Part shown: positions 1-7,025 of the stretch, in pieces
How positions within the stretch are numbered: position 1 is the first letter of the stretch
Layout: the number at the start of each line of letters is the position of its first letter
Notes under the pieces: model-generated
What the model was told of the DNA's origin: nothing
The model's database searches: none
What the model saw: only the letters and a program-made list of their open reading frames with translations
Program-made: the position numbers and the translations under genes
Assembly: GCA_049670505.1 (NCBI GenBank)
Contig: JBATTK010000036.1
Coordinates: 81,791-145,790 of the forward strand
Direction: 5' to 3'
Length of the DNA: 64,000 nucleotides
From: JBATTK01 sp049670505
GTDB taxonomy: Bacteria > Bacteroidota > Bacteroidia > Flavobacteriales > Flavobacteriaceae

Positions 1-1
1 G

Positions 2-442
2 GAATTTGCATTTGCCATTACGCAACTCTCCCAAGCGGCCCTAAGGGATGTCTGCGGAAAAGTAGAACTGGATACAATTCTGTCCAAACGGGAGGAAATG
101 GGCAAGAATATTAAAAGTATTGTTGAACAGGAGACCCATGAATGGGGCATTGAGATTAAGGATGTAAAAATAAAGGATATTCAGCTGCCCGAAAATATGA
201 GGCGAATGATGGCCAACCAGGCCGAAGCGGAACGATCCAGAAGGGCAAGGATAATTTTGGCGCTGGCAGAAGAGCAGGCAGCAGGTAAATTATTGGAGGC
301 CGGTAAGCTTATAGATCAATCCCCATCGGCCATTAAATTAAGGTTATATCAGACCTTATCCAATATAGCTGCGGAAAAGAATTCCACCATTCTTTTTCCT
401 TTTCCCGAAGAAGTGTTGCCACAGCCTCCAAAAAAGGATTAA
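2..442 (+). CDS. Slipin/stomatin-like SPFH-domain protein, C-terminal part
   Basis: The frame is open from the left edge, so only the last 146 residues are present and the start lies outside the window. The part seen has the end of an SPFH/Band 7 domain (GIEIKDVKIKDIQLPENM) followed by an alanine- and glutamate-rich coiled-coil stretch (ANQAEAERSRRARIILA) and the IAAEKNSTILFPFP segment typical of bacterial slipins. Slipins are membrane-anchored oligomeric scaffold proteins, often encoded beside an NfeD protease-like partner, which would lie to the left if present. The tail is short and proline-rich. Family assignment is firm; the cellular role is not known. Confidence 0.85.
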   Translation, partial: EFAFAITQLSQAALRDVCGKVELDTILSKREEMGKNIKSIVEQETHEWGIEIKDVKIKDIQLPENMRRMMANQAEAERSRRARIILALAEEQAAGKLLEAGKLIDQSPSAIKLRLYQTLSNIAAEKNSTILFPFPEEVLPQPPKKD

Positions 443-525
443 AAGTTACTGGCCAAAATTGTTAGCACAAATCTAAAGGCGGCAGTTAAATCTACACTTT
501 TAACGTAGGGCTTTCGTTTTCTAAG

Positions 526-636
526 AAACTATGTAATACGATGACCATGTGCCTTCGATACAATTGCCGGGAAATCAATCAGGCACCACATACGGTCATT
601 GAGTGATTTTCGAATAGAAAATCGTATCGAAACGAC
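526..636. repeat. Dispersed structured repeat, copy 1 (most diverged)
   Basis: First of four copies of a roughly 110-bp element (others at 26317, 26590 and 48089). It begins near AAACTAT, contains GACCATGTGCCTTCGATAC and ends near ATCGTATCGAAACGAC. Arms GTGCCT/AGGCAC and GATTTTC/GAAAATC are present, but the inner hairpin (AATTGC/GAAATC) is degraded here. It fills most of the 318-bp gap between the slipin gene and the WG-repeat gene; I see nothing else in that gap. Confidence 0.8.
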
Positions 637-760
637 ATAACAAATAACTTAGTAACCTGTTCTAAAATTTGTATGGACCCAAAGGCCTACGAATATCCCG
701 TTGACCAGTTAAAAAATCTACCCCTTTTCCGAAAGCACATGGGCAAATTTCTTGCCGGAT

Positions 761-1390
761 TTATAAATCTAGCTTACGTATTTTCCACAGTTTATCCGCA
801 GTCCGTATCGCAATTAAGTTTTTTAGTAATAATTTGGTACCCAAGTCCGGTAACTCATATCTTCTTTTGGTCAGTTGAATATTATAGCGCCGATCAAAAA
901 ATTCCACTATTTTACCGGAACTGTCCATTAAAACATCGTGGAATTTATAATCGTAGATCCTTAAGTTGAACTCGTTGTTCCCTCTAAATACTTTCTCAAA
1001 AACAACTCCCGTGGTATAACCGTTTTCAAAGGGCGTAACATTTAAAAATTGATGGTCGATAATCAAGCCTCCCGTGGTATCTATGAACCCGTAGATGGGT
1101 ATTTCATCTTCCATTTTTTTTACCAAACACCTACCATCTTTAAAAATCGGATAGGATATCCCCTTAATCCCGGATGCGGAGGTGTCCGCGTTTTTATTCC
1201 AGACCAAATCACTCCTAAAGTCGATGGCCAGATTCCCTTTTGCATCTATAAAACCCCATTGACTTCCTTTTCTAACGGCTGCCAACCCTTCACTGAACGG
1301 GGCTATTTCGTTAAAGGCCTCCTGGGTTTGTGAACTGACCAAAACTGGAAAGGCCAACATTATTGTTAACCATACGGATATACGTCTCAT
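761..1390 (-). CDS. WG-repeat-containing exported protein
   Basis: A 209-residue protein starting with a Sec signal peptide (MRRISVWLTIMLAFPVLVSSQ). The mature part carries WG-type repeats: GLAAVRKGSQWGFIDAKG at about residues 35-52, and a second, degenerate unit around YGFIDTTGGLIIDHQF. These short repeats are common in exported Bacteroidota proteins; no enzymatic role is established. It is alone on the minus strand between two intergenic gaps and I see no operon partner. Only about two repeats are recognisable, which is few for the family, and the C-terminal 90 residues match nothing I know. Confidence 0.7.
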   Translation of the reverse strand: MRRISVWLTIMLAFPVLVSSQTQEAFNEIAPFSEGLAAVRKGSQWGFIDAKGNLAIDFRSDLVWNKNADTSASGIKGISYPIFKDGRCLVKKMEDEIPIYGFIDTTGGLIIDHQFLNVTPFENGYTTGVVFEKVFRGNNEFNLRIYDYKFHDVLMDSSGKIVEFFDRRYNIQLTKRRYELPDLGTKLLLKNLIAIRTADKLWKIRKLDL

Positions 1391-1481
1391 TTGTTTAAAT
1401 TTTGATTTTCGCTGCTAAGGTATGATCCGTTTGATATACGTAAAATGATTTTGGTCAGGAAGGTAGTAATACTTCTACAAC

Positions 1482-1525
1482 ACTTCGGCAATACTTCGGC
1501 AAGCTCAGTGCGGCGTCTCGGTACA
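1482..1525. repeat. Short interspersed GC-rich sequence (CTTCGGCAAGCTCAGTG type)
   Basis: The words ACTTCGGCAATACTTCGG and CAAGCTCAGTGCGGCGTCTC stand out from the AT-rich surroundings. Similar short motifs are scattered between genes in many flavobacteria, and a related one (CACTGAGCGAAGTCGAAG) lies near 63170 in this window. The rest of the 306-bp gap from 1391 to 1696 holds only the Fnr-type promoter of hpf. Confidence 0.45.
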
Positions 1526-1628
1526 AGTGGTCTTGCGTTGAAGATAGTAATATGATTAGTGTGACATTAGATATGGATTTGGTATTTGAGGTGAAGCGTA
1601 GCGTTGGGGATTTAAAAATAATAAGAAA

Positions 1629-1671
1629 TGATATAAGTCATTTTTAATTGTAAAGTGCTACGCTAATTTTG
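1629..1671 (+). promoter_or_regulatory. Fnr-type box plus -7 element for hpf-usp
   Basis: Palindrome TGATATAAGTCA at 1629-1640 and -7 element TAATTTTG at 1664-1671. Box centre to first T of the -7 is 29.5 nt, the spacing seen at the other boxes. The likely start of transcription is just upstream of the hpf start codon at 1697. Confidence 0.7.
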
Positions 1672-1696
1672 ACTTAAATTATAGCATTGATAAAAT

Positions 1697-1996
1697 ATGA
1701 AAGTGGAGATACAATATGTGCAAATGGCTACAAGTGATTCCCTAAGCACAATAGTTACGGACAAGCTGCAAAAATTATCCAATAAGTTCCCATGGGTTAT
1801 TAAGGCCCAAGTGTTTTTTAAAAGGGAAAATGACCCTTCGGAAATGGGACAAATCTGCGAAATAGAATTGAGTGCACCCGGCCCTCGGATTTTTGCAAGA
1901 TCCAATGAAGATAATTTTGAAAAGGCAGCAACGAATACGCTTAAGGATTTGGAAAGACAACTGAGAAAAAGAAAAGAGATTTTTAAAGGGTATTAG
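1697..1996 (+). CDS. hpf: Ribosome hibernation promoting factor (HPF/RaiA family, short form)
   Basis: A 99-residue protein matching the sigma-54 modulation/S30EA family along its whole length: MKVEIQYVQMATSDSLSTIV at the N-terminus, the K-rich helix DKLQKLSNKFPWV, and the basic C-terminal helix DLERQLRKRKEIFKGY. These proteins bind the 30S decoding region and stall 70S ribosomes or promote dimers when growth stops. The short length means the dimerising C-terminal domain of long HPF is absent. It lies 22 bp upstream of a USP gene on the same strand, behind an Fnr-type promoter, so ribosome hibernation appears tied to low oxygen here. Family is near certain. Confidence 0.92.
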   Translation: MKVEIQYVQMATSDSLSTIVTDKLQKLSNKFPWVIKAQVFFKRENDPSEMGQICEIELSAPGPRIFARSNEDNFEKAATNTLKDLERQLRKRKEIFKGY

Positions 1997-2018
1997 GTTA
2001 TTTTAATTCTAGGACAAG

Positions 2019-2849
2019 ATGAAAAAGATATTGGTTCCGGTGGATTTTTCCGAATATTCGGCGCATGCGTTGGAAGTTGCGGCAACTTTGGCCAGAACCA
2101 ACAAAGCGGAGATTATTGTACTGCATATGATGGGGCTTTCACAAGCCGTACTTACCAAAGACGATTCCCAAGAATTTGCGGAGGCCCAGTATTATATGAG
2201 ATTGGCAAAGAAAAGATTTGAAACTTTTTTAGACAAAGACTATCTCAAGGGTATCAGGGTCAAGGAAATAGTTCAGAACTACAAGATATTTACCGAAATC
2301 AATATAGTGGCCCAGGAGCAGGGTATCGATCTCATTGTAATGGGGTCGCACGGGATTAGTGGTATAAAAGATGTATTTGTAGGTTCCAATACAGAAAAGG
2401 TAGTAAGGACATCGGATATTCCGGTTTTGGTAATCAAAGAACAAATGTCCAACTTTAAAATAAACAAAATGGTCTTGGCCTGGCATTTTAAGGACGAGAA
2501 CGTAACCACCTACAGAAAAGCCAAACAAGTAGCGGATAATTTCGGCTCCGAACTGCATTTGGTATATATAAATGTACCGGCGTACGGTTTCCTGAGTACA
2601 AGGGAGGCCGAGGAAAAAATATCCCAGTTTATGAACAATACAGGAATACGTAAAGAAGTGGCGATTTATAATGACTACGGTGTAGAAAAAGGGATACTGG
2701 ACTATGCGGAAAAGATCAATGCGGATGCCATAGCTGTTCCCACCCATGGTCGCAGGGGCTTGGCCCATTTTCTTGTTGGAAGCATAGGGGAAGATATAGC
2801 GAACCACTCCAAAAAACCGGTGGTTACTTTTAAGATATACTCGAAGTAG
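2019..2849 (+). CDS. Universal stress protein, two intact Usp domains
   Basis: 276 residues in two tandem UspA domains. Domain 1 (about 1-143) starts MKKILVPVDFSEYSAHALEV and ends with the nucleotide-binding loop GSHGISGIKDVFVGSNTEKV (G-x2-G-x9-G-S). Domain 2 (about 147-276) has its own loop, PTHGRRGLAHFLVGSIGEDI. Both loops are complete, so this is an ATP-binding type USP, unlike the large subfamily further right. It is the second gene of the hpf operon. The closest paralogue in the window is the USP at 4362. Precise physiological role unknown. Confidence 0.9.
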   Translation: MKKILVPVDFSEYSAHALEVAATLARTNKAEIIVLHMMGLSQAVLTKDDSQEFAEAQYYMRLAKKRFETFLDKDYLKGIRVKEIVQNYKIFTEINIVAQEQGIDLIVMGSHGISGIKDVFVGSNTEKVVRTSDIPVLVIKEQMSNFKINKMVLAWHFKDENVTTYRKAKQVADNFGSELHLVYINVPAYGFLSTREAEEKISQFMNNTGIRKEVAIYNDYGVEKGILDYAEKINADAIAVPTHGRRGLAHFLVGSIGEDIANHSKKPVVTFKIYSK

Positions 2850-2906
2850 TTTGCAATAGACCACGAAAAAATCGGGGAACACTTGTTTTACTATTTGCCT
2901 ATACCC

Positions 2907-2949
2907 TGATATTTATCATGTTTTAAAAACATAGCTGAGTTTATTTTTG
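2907..2949 (+). promoter_or_regulatory. Fnr-type box plus -7 element for hemN-usp
   Basis: Palindrome TGATATTTATCA at 2907-2918, -7 element TATTTTTG at 2942-2949, spacing 29.5 nt. The hemN ATG follows at 2970. Control of hemN by Fnr-type regulators is established in several bacteria, which supports the reading of the box. Confidence 0.75.
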
Positions 2950-2969
2950 ATATTATAATGTAATTATAT

Positions 2970-4334
2970 ATGAATTCATCCTTAATACAAAAATACAACG
3001 TATCCGGTCCGCGCTACACAAGTTATCCAACGGTGCCGTATTGGGACGCCCACACATTTTCCGGTAAGAAATGGAAAGAAACGGTACAAAAAAGTTTTGT
3101 GGAAAGTAATTCGGACGAAGGTATTAGCCTGTATATACATCTTCCTTTTTGTGAAAGCATGTGTACGTTTTGTGGCTGTCATAAGCGAATTACCAAACGT
3201 CATAACGTTGAAATGCCCTATATAAAGGCCGTTCTTAAGGAGTGGCAGTTGTATTGTAATCTTTTCCACGAACGGCCCAATATAAAAGAACTGCATTTGG
3301 GTGGAGGAACTCCTACTTTTTTTTCTCCCGAAAATCTAAAATTGCTCATGACCGGTATTTTTAGAAGCGCCTATAAGGCAAAAGGCTATGAGTTTAGTTT
3401 TGAAGGTCATCCCAACAATACTACTGCGGAACATCTAAAAATACTATACGATTTTGGATTTAGAAGGGTCAGTTTTGGCGTGCAGGACTATAATGAGACC
3501 GTCCAGAAAGCCATTCATAGAGAACAGTCTTTTGAAAGTGTAAAAAAAGCTACTGATATGGCCCGTGAAATAGGTTTTACATCAGTTGGACATGATATTA
3601 TTTTTGGATTGCCTTTTCAGAAACTGGAGCATGTAGAAACAACGATATTAAAGACCAAGGAACTGATGCCCGATCGTTTGGCGTTTTACAGCTATGCGCA
3701 TGTACCATGGCTTAAAGGAAATGGACAAAGGGGCTATAGGGAGGAAGATTTACCTTCCGCTATAGAAAAGCGCAATCAATATGAAAAAGGCAAAAAACTT
3801 CTGGCACAAGTGGGGTACCATGAGATAGGAATGGATCATTTTGCGTTGGACAAGGATTCCCTCTATACATCTTGGCAGTCGGGCGGCTTACATAGAAACT
3901 TTATGGGATATACCGCATCAAAAACCCAGCTTATGATCGGATTGGGGGCTTCTGCGATCAGTGATAGTTGGTACGGGTTTGCCCAAAATGTAAAAGGAAT
4001 AGAGGAATACGAAAACTTATTGGAAAACAATATTATTCCTGTGTACAGAGGGCATACGCTTAAGCGCGAAGATCGTATTGTACGGAAGCATATTTTGAAC
4101 CTTATGTGTAACTTTTCAACTTCATGGGAAGATTGGTCCCTGCAGTTTGATGAGTTGCCCAATGTATTGTTAAGACTTGGGGAAATGCAGGAAGATGGTC
4201 TGTTGGAAATTACTTCCAATACCCTTAAAATATTGGAAAAGGGAAGACCATTTGTACGTAACGTATGTATGGCGTTTGATCTGTATTTACATAAAAACCG
4301 GCCTGAAACGCAATTGTTTTCAATGACGGTGTAA
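2970..4334 (+). CDS. hemN: Oxygen-independent coproporphyrinogen III oxidase
   Basis: A radical-SAM enzyme of 454 residues that converts coproporphyrinogen III to protoporphyrinogen IX without oxygen, in the cytoplasm. The N-terminal YNVSGPRYTSYPTVPYW and the cluster motif CESMCTFCGC (Cx3CxxC with the following GC) near residues 60-70 mark true HemN rather than HemW. LHLGGGTPTF follows at about residue 108 as the SAM-binding glycine motif, and the C-terminal HemN domain is complete. It is transcribed with the USP at 4362 (27 bp apart) behind an Fnr-type box. It would supply haem for the cbb3 oxidase encoded downstream when oxygen is scarce. Confidence 0.95.
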   Translation: MNSSLIQKYNVSGPRYTSYPTVPYWDAHTFSGKKWKETVQKSFVESNSDEGISLYIHLPFCESMCTFCGCHKRITKRHNVEMPYIKAVLKEWQLYCNLFHERPNIKELHLGGGTPTFFSPENLKLLMTGIFRSAYKAKGYEFSFEGHPNNTTAEHLKILYDFGFRRVSFGVQDYNETVQKAIHREQSFESVKKATDMAREIGFTSVGHDIIFGLPFQKLEHVETTILKTKELMPDRLAFYSYAHVPWLKGNGQRGYREEDLPSAIEKRNQYEKGKKLLAQVGYHEIGMDHFALDKDSLYTSWQSGGLHRNFMGYTASKTQLMIGLGASAISDSWYGFAQNVKGIEEYENLLENNIIPVYRGHTLKREDRIVRKHILNLMCNFSTSWEDWSLQFDELPNVLLRLGEMQEDGLLEITSNTLKILEKGRPFVRNVCMAFDLYLHKNRPETQLFSMTV

Positions 4335-4361
4335 TACTTAATGGAATCACCTTAAATCAAT

Positions 4362-5183
4362 ATGATGAAAAAAATAATTGTACCTATCGATTTCTCGAAA
4401 CAATCCGAATATGCGCTGAAAGTGGCCGCGTCAATTTCAAAAAAACATCGATCCGAAATTTTTGCACTTCATATGTTGGAGTTGTCGGATACGATTTTAT
4501 CCTCCAATGGTTTACCTCCGGAACAGGCCGTTATGTTATTGAAAATGGCAGAAAAAAGGTTTGATGATTTTCTGGATAGGTCTTATTTAAAAGGGGTTAC
4601 GATAACTCCTATCGTGAAGCATTACAAAGTCTTTAGCGAGGTGAACGAAATTGCCAAAAAGCATGATGCCGATCTGGTGGTCATGGGTTCCCATGGAACA
4701 GATGGCCTAAAAGAGATTTTTGTGGGTTCCAATGCGGAGAAAGTGGTACGTAATTCCAATATTCCCGTTTTGGTCATAAAGGAGGATTTAACGGATTTTA
4801 AAGTAGAACATTTTGTTTTTGCATGTGATTTCAAGGAAAATAGCCTTTTGTCCTTTAGAAAAGCCAAAGATTTTGCCGATAAGCTTTCCGCTAAATTACA
4901 TTTGGTCTATATAAATACCCCGGGCGATGATTTCTTGAGTACTAAGGATACCTACAAAAGAATATCGGGCTTTCTGCAGAAAGCGGGAGTAGGCAAAGAA
5001 GTAGAAATCTATAATGACTATAGTGTAGAAAAGGGAATCCTAAATTATAGTGAAAGTATAAATGCCGATTTAGTGGGTATCCCTACTCATGGACGTAAAG
5101 GACTGTCACATTTTTTCATGGGAAGTATAGGGGAAGATATTGCCAATCACTCTAAAATACCGGTAGTTACTTTTAAGATATAA
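4362..5183 (+). CDS. Universal stress protein, two intact Usp domains
   Basis: 273 residues, clearly a paralogue of the USP at 2019. Domain 1 begins MMKKIIVPIDFSKQSEYALK and carries GSHGTDGLKEIFVGSNAEKV; domain 2 carries PTHGRKGLSHFFMGSIGEDI. Both ATP-loop signatures are intact. The reading frame has two adjacent ATG codons and either may be used. It lies 27 bp after hemN, so it is most likely cotranscribed. The pairing of this USP type with an oxygen-response gene (hpf or hemN) in both places suggests a shared role in the low-oxygen response; this is inference. Confidence 0.9.
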   Translation: MMKKIIVPIDFSKQSEYALKVAASISKKHRSEIFALHMLELSDTILSSNGLPPEQAVMLLKMAEKRFDDFLDRSYLKGVTITPIVKHYKVFSEVNEIAKKHDADLVVMGSHGTDGLKEIFVGSNAEKVVRNSNIPVLVIKEDLTDFKVEHFVFACDFKENSLLSFRKAKDFADKLSAKLHLVYINTPGDDFLSTKDTYKRISGFLQKAGVGKEVEIYNDYSVEKGILNYSESINADLVGIPTHGRKGLSHFFMGSIGEDIANHSKIPVVTFKI

Positions 5184-5343
5184 TAGTTAATTATTTAGTT
5201 GGTGTGGTAAGGGAGGCCTTTTTTATAATGTGCTTCCCTTACTTGTTTACTTTTCATAAATTCCGCATATGATCGTTGGCGGTCATTGAGAGGTGCGCAC
5301 ATCATACATCCCAGACTTTCCACCTTGAGAATTCCTTTTATTT

Positions 5344-5775
5344 TTAAAAGGGCAAAAATGAAGCCTGTTTTTGGATATCTATAGAAAGATTGCCGATAGT
5401 TTTGTTTTCCAAACTTTTGAGAAATGCAGATCTGGAGGGAGCCACAAGATTGTGCAACGGGCATGGCCTTTCTTCATCACAATCCTTTATGCCCAACAGA
5501 CAGGACGTAATTCTTTTTTGACCATCGATGACGTGTACAATATTGATCAGCGACCCGTCTCTATTCTTTTCGTTCAAATAAAACCCTCCTTTGGGACCCT
5601 TTGTTGAGGAAATGATATTATGTCTGGATAGTTCCTGCAATAGTTTTGCCAGGTAAGCCTGGGGTACCTCAATGGATGTACTAATATCCTTGACCATAAT
5701 CTTGCTTGTTTCGCTAGAATATAGGGCCAGGTACAAAACGGCCTTTATGGCGTATTTAGATGAATTGGAGAGCAT
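5344..5775 (-). CDS. Rrf2-family transcriptional regulator, probable Fe-S sensor
   Basis: 143 residues with an N-terminal winged helix typical of Rrf2 (MLSNSSKYAIKAVLYLALYS, then VPQAYLAKLLQEL as recognition helix and STKGPKGGFYL as wing). Three cysteines, C92, C99 and C105 (CLLGIKDCDEERPC, C-x6-C-x5-C), lie where IscR and NsrR hold their iron-sulfur cluster, so it probably senses NO, oxygen or Fe-S status. It is divergent from the nos operon and shares a 121-bp intergenic region containing an Fnr-type box. A role as NO- or redox-responsive regulator of nos, as NsrR has in other bacteria, is plausible but not shown. Confidence 0.85.
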   Translation of the reverse strand: MLSNSSKYAIKAVLYLALYSSETSKIMVKDISTSIEVPQAYLAKLLQELSRHNIISSTKGPKGGFYLNEKNRDGSLINIVHVIDGQKRITSCLLGIKDCDEERPCPLHNLVAPSRSAFLKSLENKTIGNLSIDIQKQASFLPF

Positions 5776-5829
5776 AATACTATCTTGGATTGTAAATATA
5801 AAGATAAAAGGACATTTTTATCTTAAATA

Positions 5830-5872
5830 TGATAAATATCATGTTTTCAACGACTATCCCTATTTAAATTTG
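5830..5872 (+). promoter_or_regulatory. Fnr-type box plus -7 element for the nos operon
   Basis: Perfect palindrome TGATAAATATCA at 5830-5841, -7 element TAAATTTG at 5865-5872, spacing 29.5 nt, 24 bp before the ATG at 5897. On the other strand a weaker TATCTTTA element lies at the same distance (5799-5806) toward the Rrf2 gene, so the box could serve both directions. Confidence 0.75.
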
Positions 5873-5896
5873 ACCATAATTTCTAAACAACAACTA

Positions 5897-6412
5897 ATGA
5901 ACACAGGAGTCAAATTAGTGACTTTGCTATCCGTAGTACTTCTTATCAGCTGCGGGGGCAAGGAAGAAAAAAAAGAAGGATTTACCATACAAACCAAAAA
6001 ACCGGATAAGGTAGAAAAATCCGTAGAAACAACTGCAAATACCGTTCCGGCCTCGGAACGGGTAGATTTGACCAATAAAGGAATAGGAGCGATAACAACC
6101 TTGACCTTGGCCGAAGAAATCGATAATCAAATGGCGGCCACCGGAGCCGAATTGTTTAAGACCAATTGCACGGCCTGTCATAGAACACATAAAAAGTTCA
6201 TTGGTCCGCCTCCCGTAAACATATTGGAACGGCGTAGCCCGGAATGGATAATGAACATGATTCTTGATCCGGAAAGAATGGTAAAGGAAGATCCTTTGGC
6301 GAAAGAACTTTTAGTAGAACATAATGGTTCTCCCATGGCGAACCAAAATTTAAAAGAGGAAGAAGCAAGGGCAATTTTAGAGTATTTCAGAACCTTGGAA
6401 AACGAAAAATAA
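5897..6412 (+). CDS. Lipoprotein monohaem cytochrome c of the nos cluster
   Basis: 171 residues from the ATG at 5897. A longer upstream reading of the frame runs back over the promoter and the Rrf2 gene and is rejected. The start gives a lipoprotein signal peptide (VVLLISCGG, lipobox cysteine at 19) and a single haem-binding CTACH in LFKTNCTACHRTHKKFIGPP, with a distal methionine candidate in SPMANQNL. It is the first gene of the nos operon, 11 bp before the fasciclin gene. A c-type cytochrome here probably passes electrons to NosZ in the periplasm; the direct partner is inferred from position. Confidence 0.85.
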   Translation: MNTGVKLVTLLSVVLLISCGGKEEKKEGFTIQTKKPDKVEKSVETTANTVPASERVDLTNKGIGAITTLTLAEEIDNQMAATGAELFKTNCTACHRTHKKFIGPPPVNILERRSPEWIMNMILDPERMVKEDPLAKELLVEHNGSPMANQNLKEEEARAILEYFRTLENEK

Positions 6413-6423
6413 GTAACATAGAT

Positions 6424-6990
6424 ATGAAAACAACCATACGTTCGCTTATGGCCTTACTATTTGTTATTTCAGTTACAAGTTGTAAGACCGAGACAAAGCA
6501 AAATGAAACCACGACCAAAACTGAAAATGAAGTAACCAAAAAACAGGGCCAGGCCTTTATTGAAGATGACGGGTCTACACCCAACGTACTTCAAATTGCC
6601 ATAGGTTCACCGGACCATACCACTTTGGTCGCTGCCGTACAGGCCGCCAATTTGGAAAATGCCTTGGTGAACGCGGGTCCCCTAATGGTCTTTGCACCCA
6701 CGAATGCAGCTTTTGATGCCTTGCCCGCAGGCACGGTAGAAGACCTGTTAAAACCGGAAAACAAGGATGCACTTGCCAATATTTTAAAGCACCATGTTAC
6801 TGCCGGGAACTACGACAGGGATTTTCTAAAGAAGTTCAAAAAACTGGGGCAGGCCAATGACCAAAATACCACGGTAGAAGTCAAGGGTGACGATGTATAC
6901 GTGGGGGGAGCCAAAATTGTGGCCAGTATTCCCGCCGGAAACGGCATCGTACACGTAGTGGATAAGGTTATTTTACCACCATCCGAATAA
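6424..6990 (+). CDS. Fasciclin (FAS1) domain lipoprotein
   Basis: 188 residues with a lipoprotein signal (LLFVISVTSCKTE) and one FAS1 domain from about residue 55 to the end (SPDHTTLVAAVQAANLENAL, then GPLMVFAPTNAAFDALPAG, ILKHHVTAG and NGIVHVVDKVILPPS). FAS1 domains mediate adhesion or protein contacts. Fasciclin lipoproteins are recurrent companions of nosZ in Bacteroidota, but their task in N2O reduction is not established. The gene is 35 bp upstream of nosZ in the same operon. Domain call is firm, function open. Confidence 0.88.
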   Translation: MKTTIRSLMALLFVISVTSCKTETKQNETTTKTENEVTKKQGQAFIEDDGSTPNVLQIAIGSPDHTTLVAAVQAANLENALVNAGPLMVFAPTNAAFDALPAGTVEDLLKPENKDALANILKHHVTAGNYDRDFLKKFKKLGQANDQNTTVEVKGDDVYVGGAKIVASIPAGNGIVHVVDKVILPPSE

Positions 6991-7025
6991 ATCAAAAATC
7001 CGAATAAACAATAAAATAGGTACAA

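Noticed and set aside
2229..2882. Long minus-strand open frame (217 codons) opposite a USP gene
   Set aside because: It is antisense to a well-supported USP, has a Tyr/Phe-rich composition typical of shadow frames and no recognisable domain.
5195..5305. Possible 36-residue minus-strand gene between the USP at 4362 and the Rrf2 gene
   Set aside because: The frame continues back through the Rrf2 gene in another frame and the short part has no recognisable features; not enough support to list as a gene.
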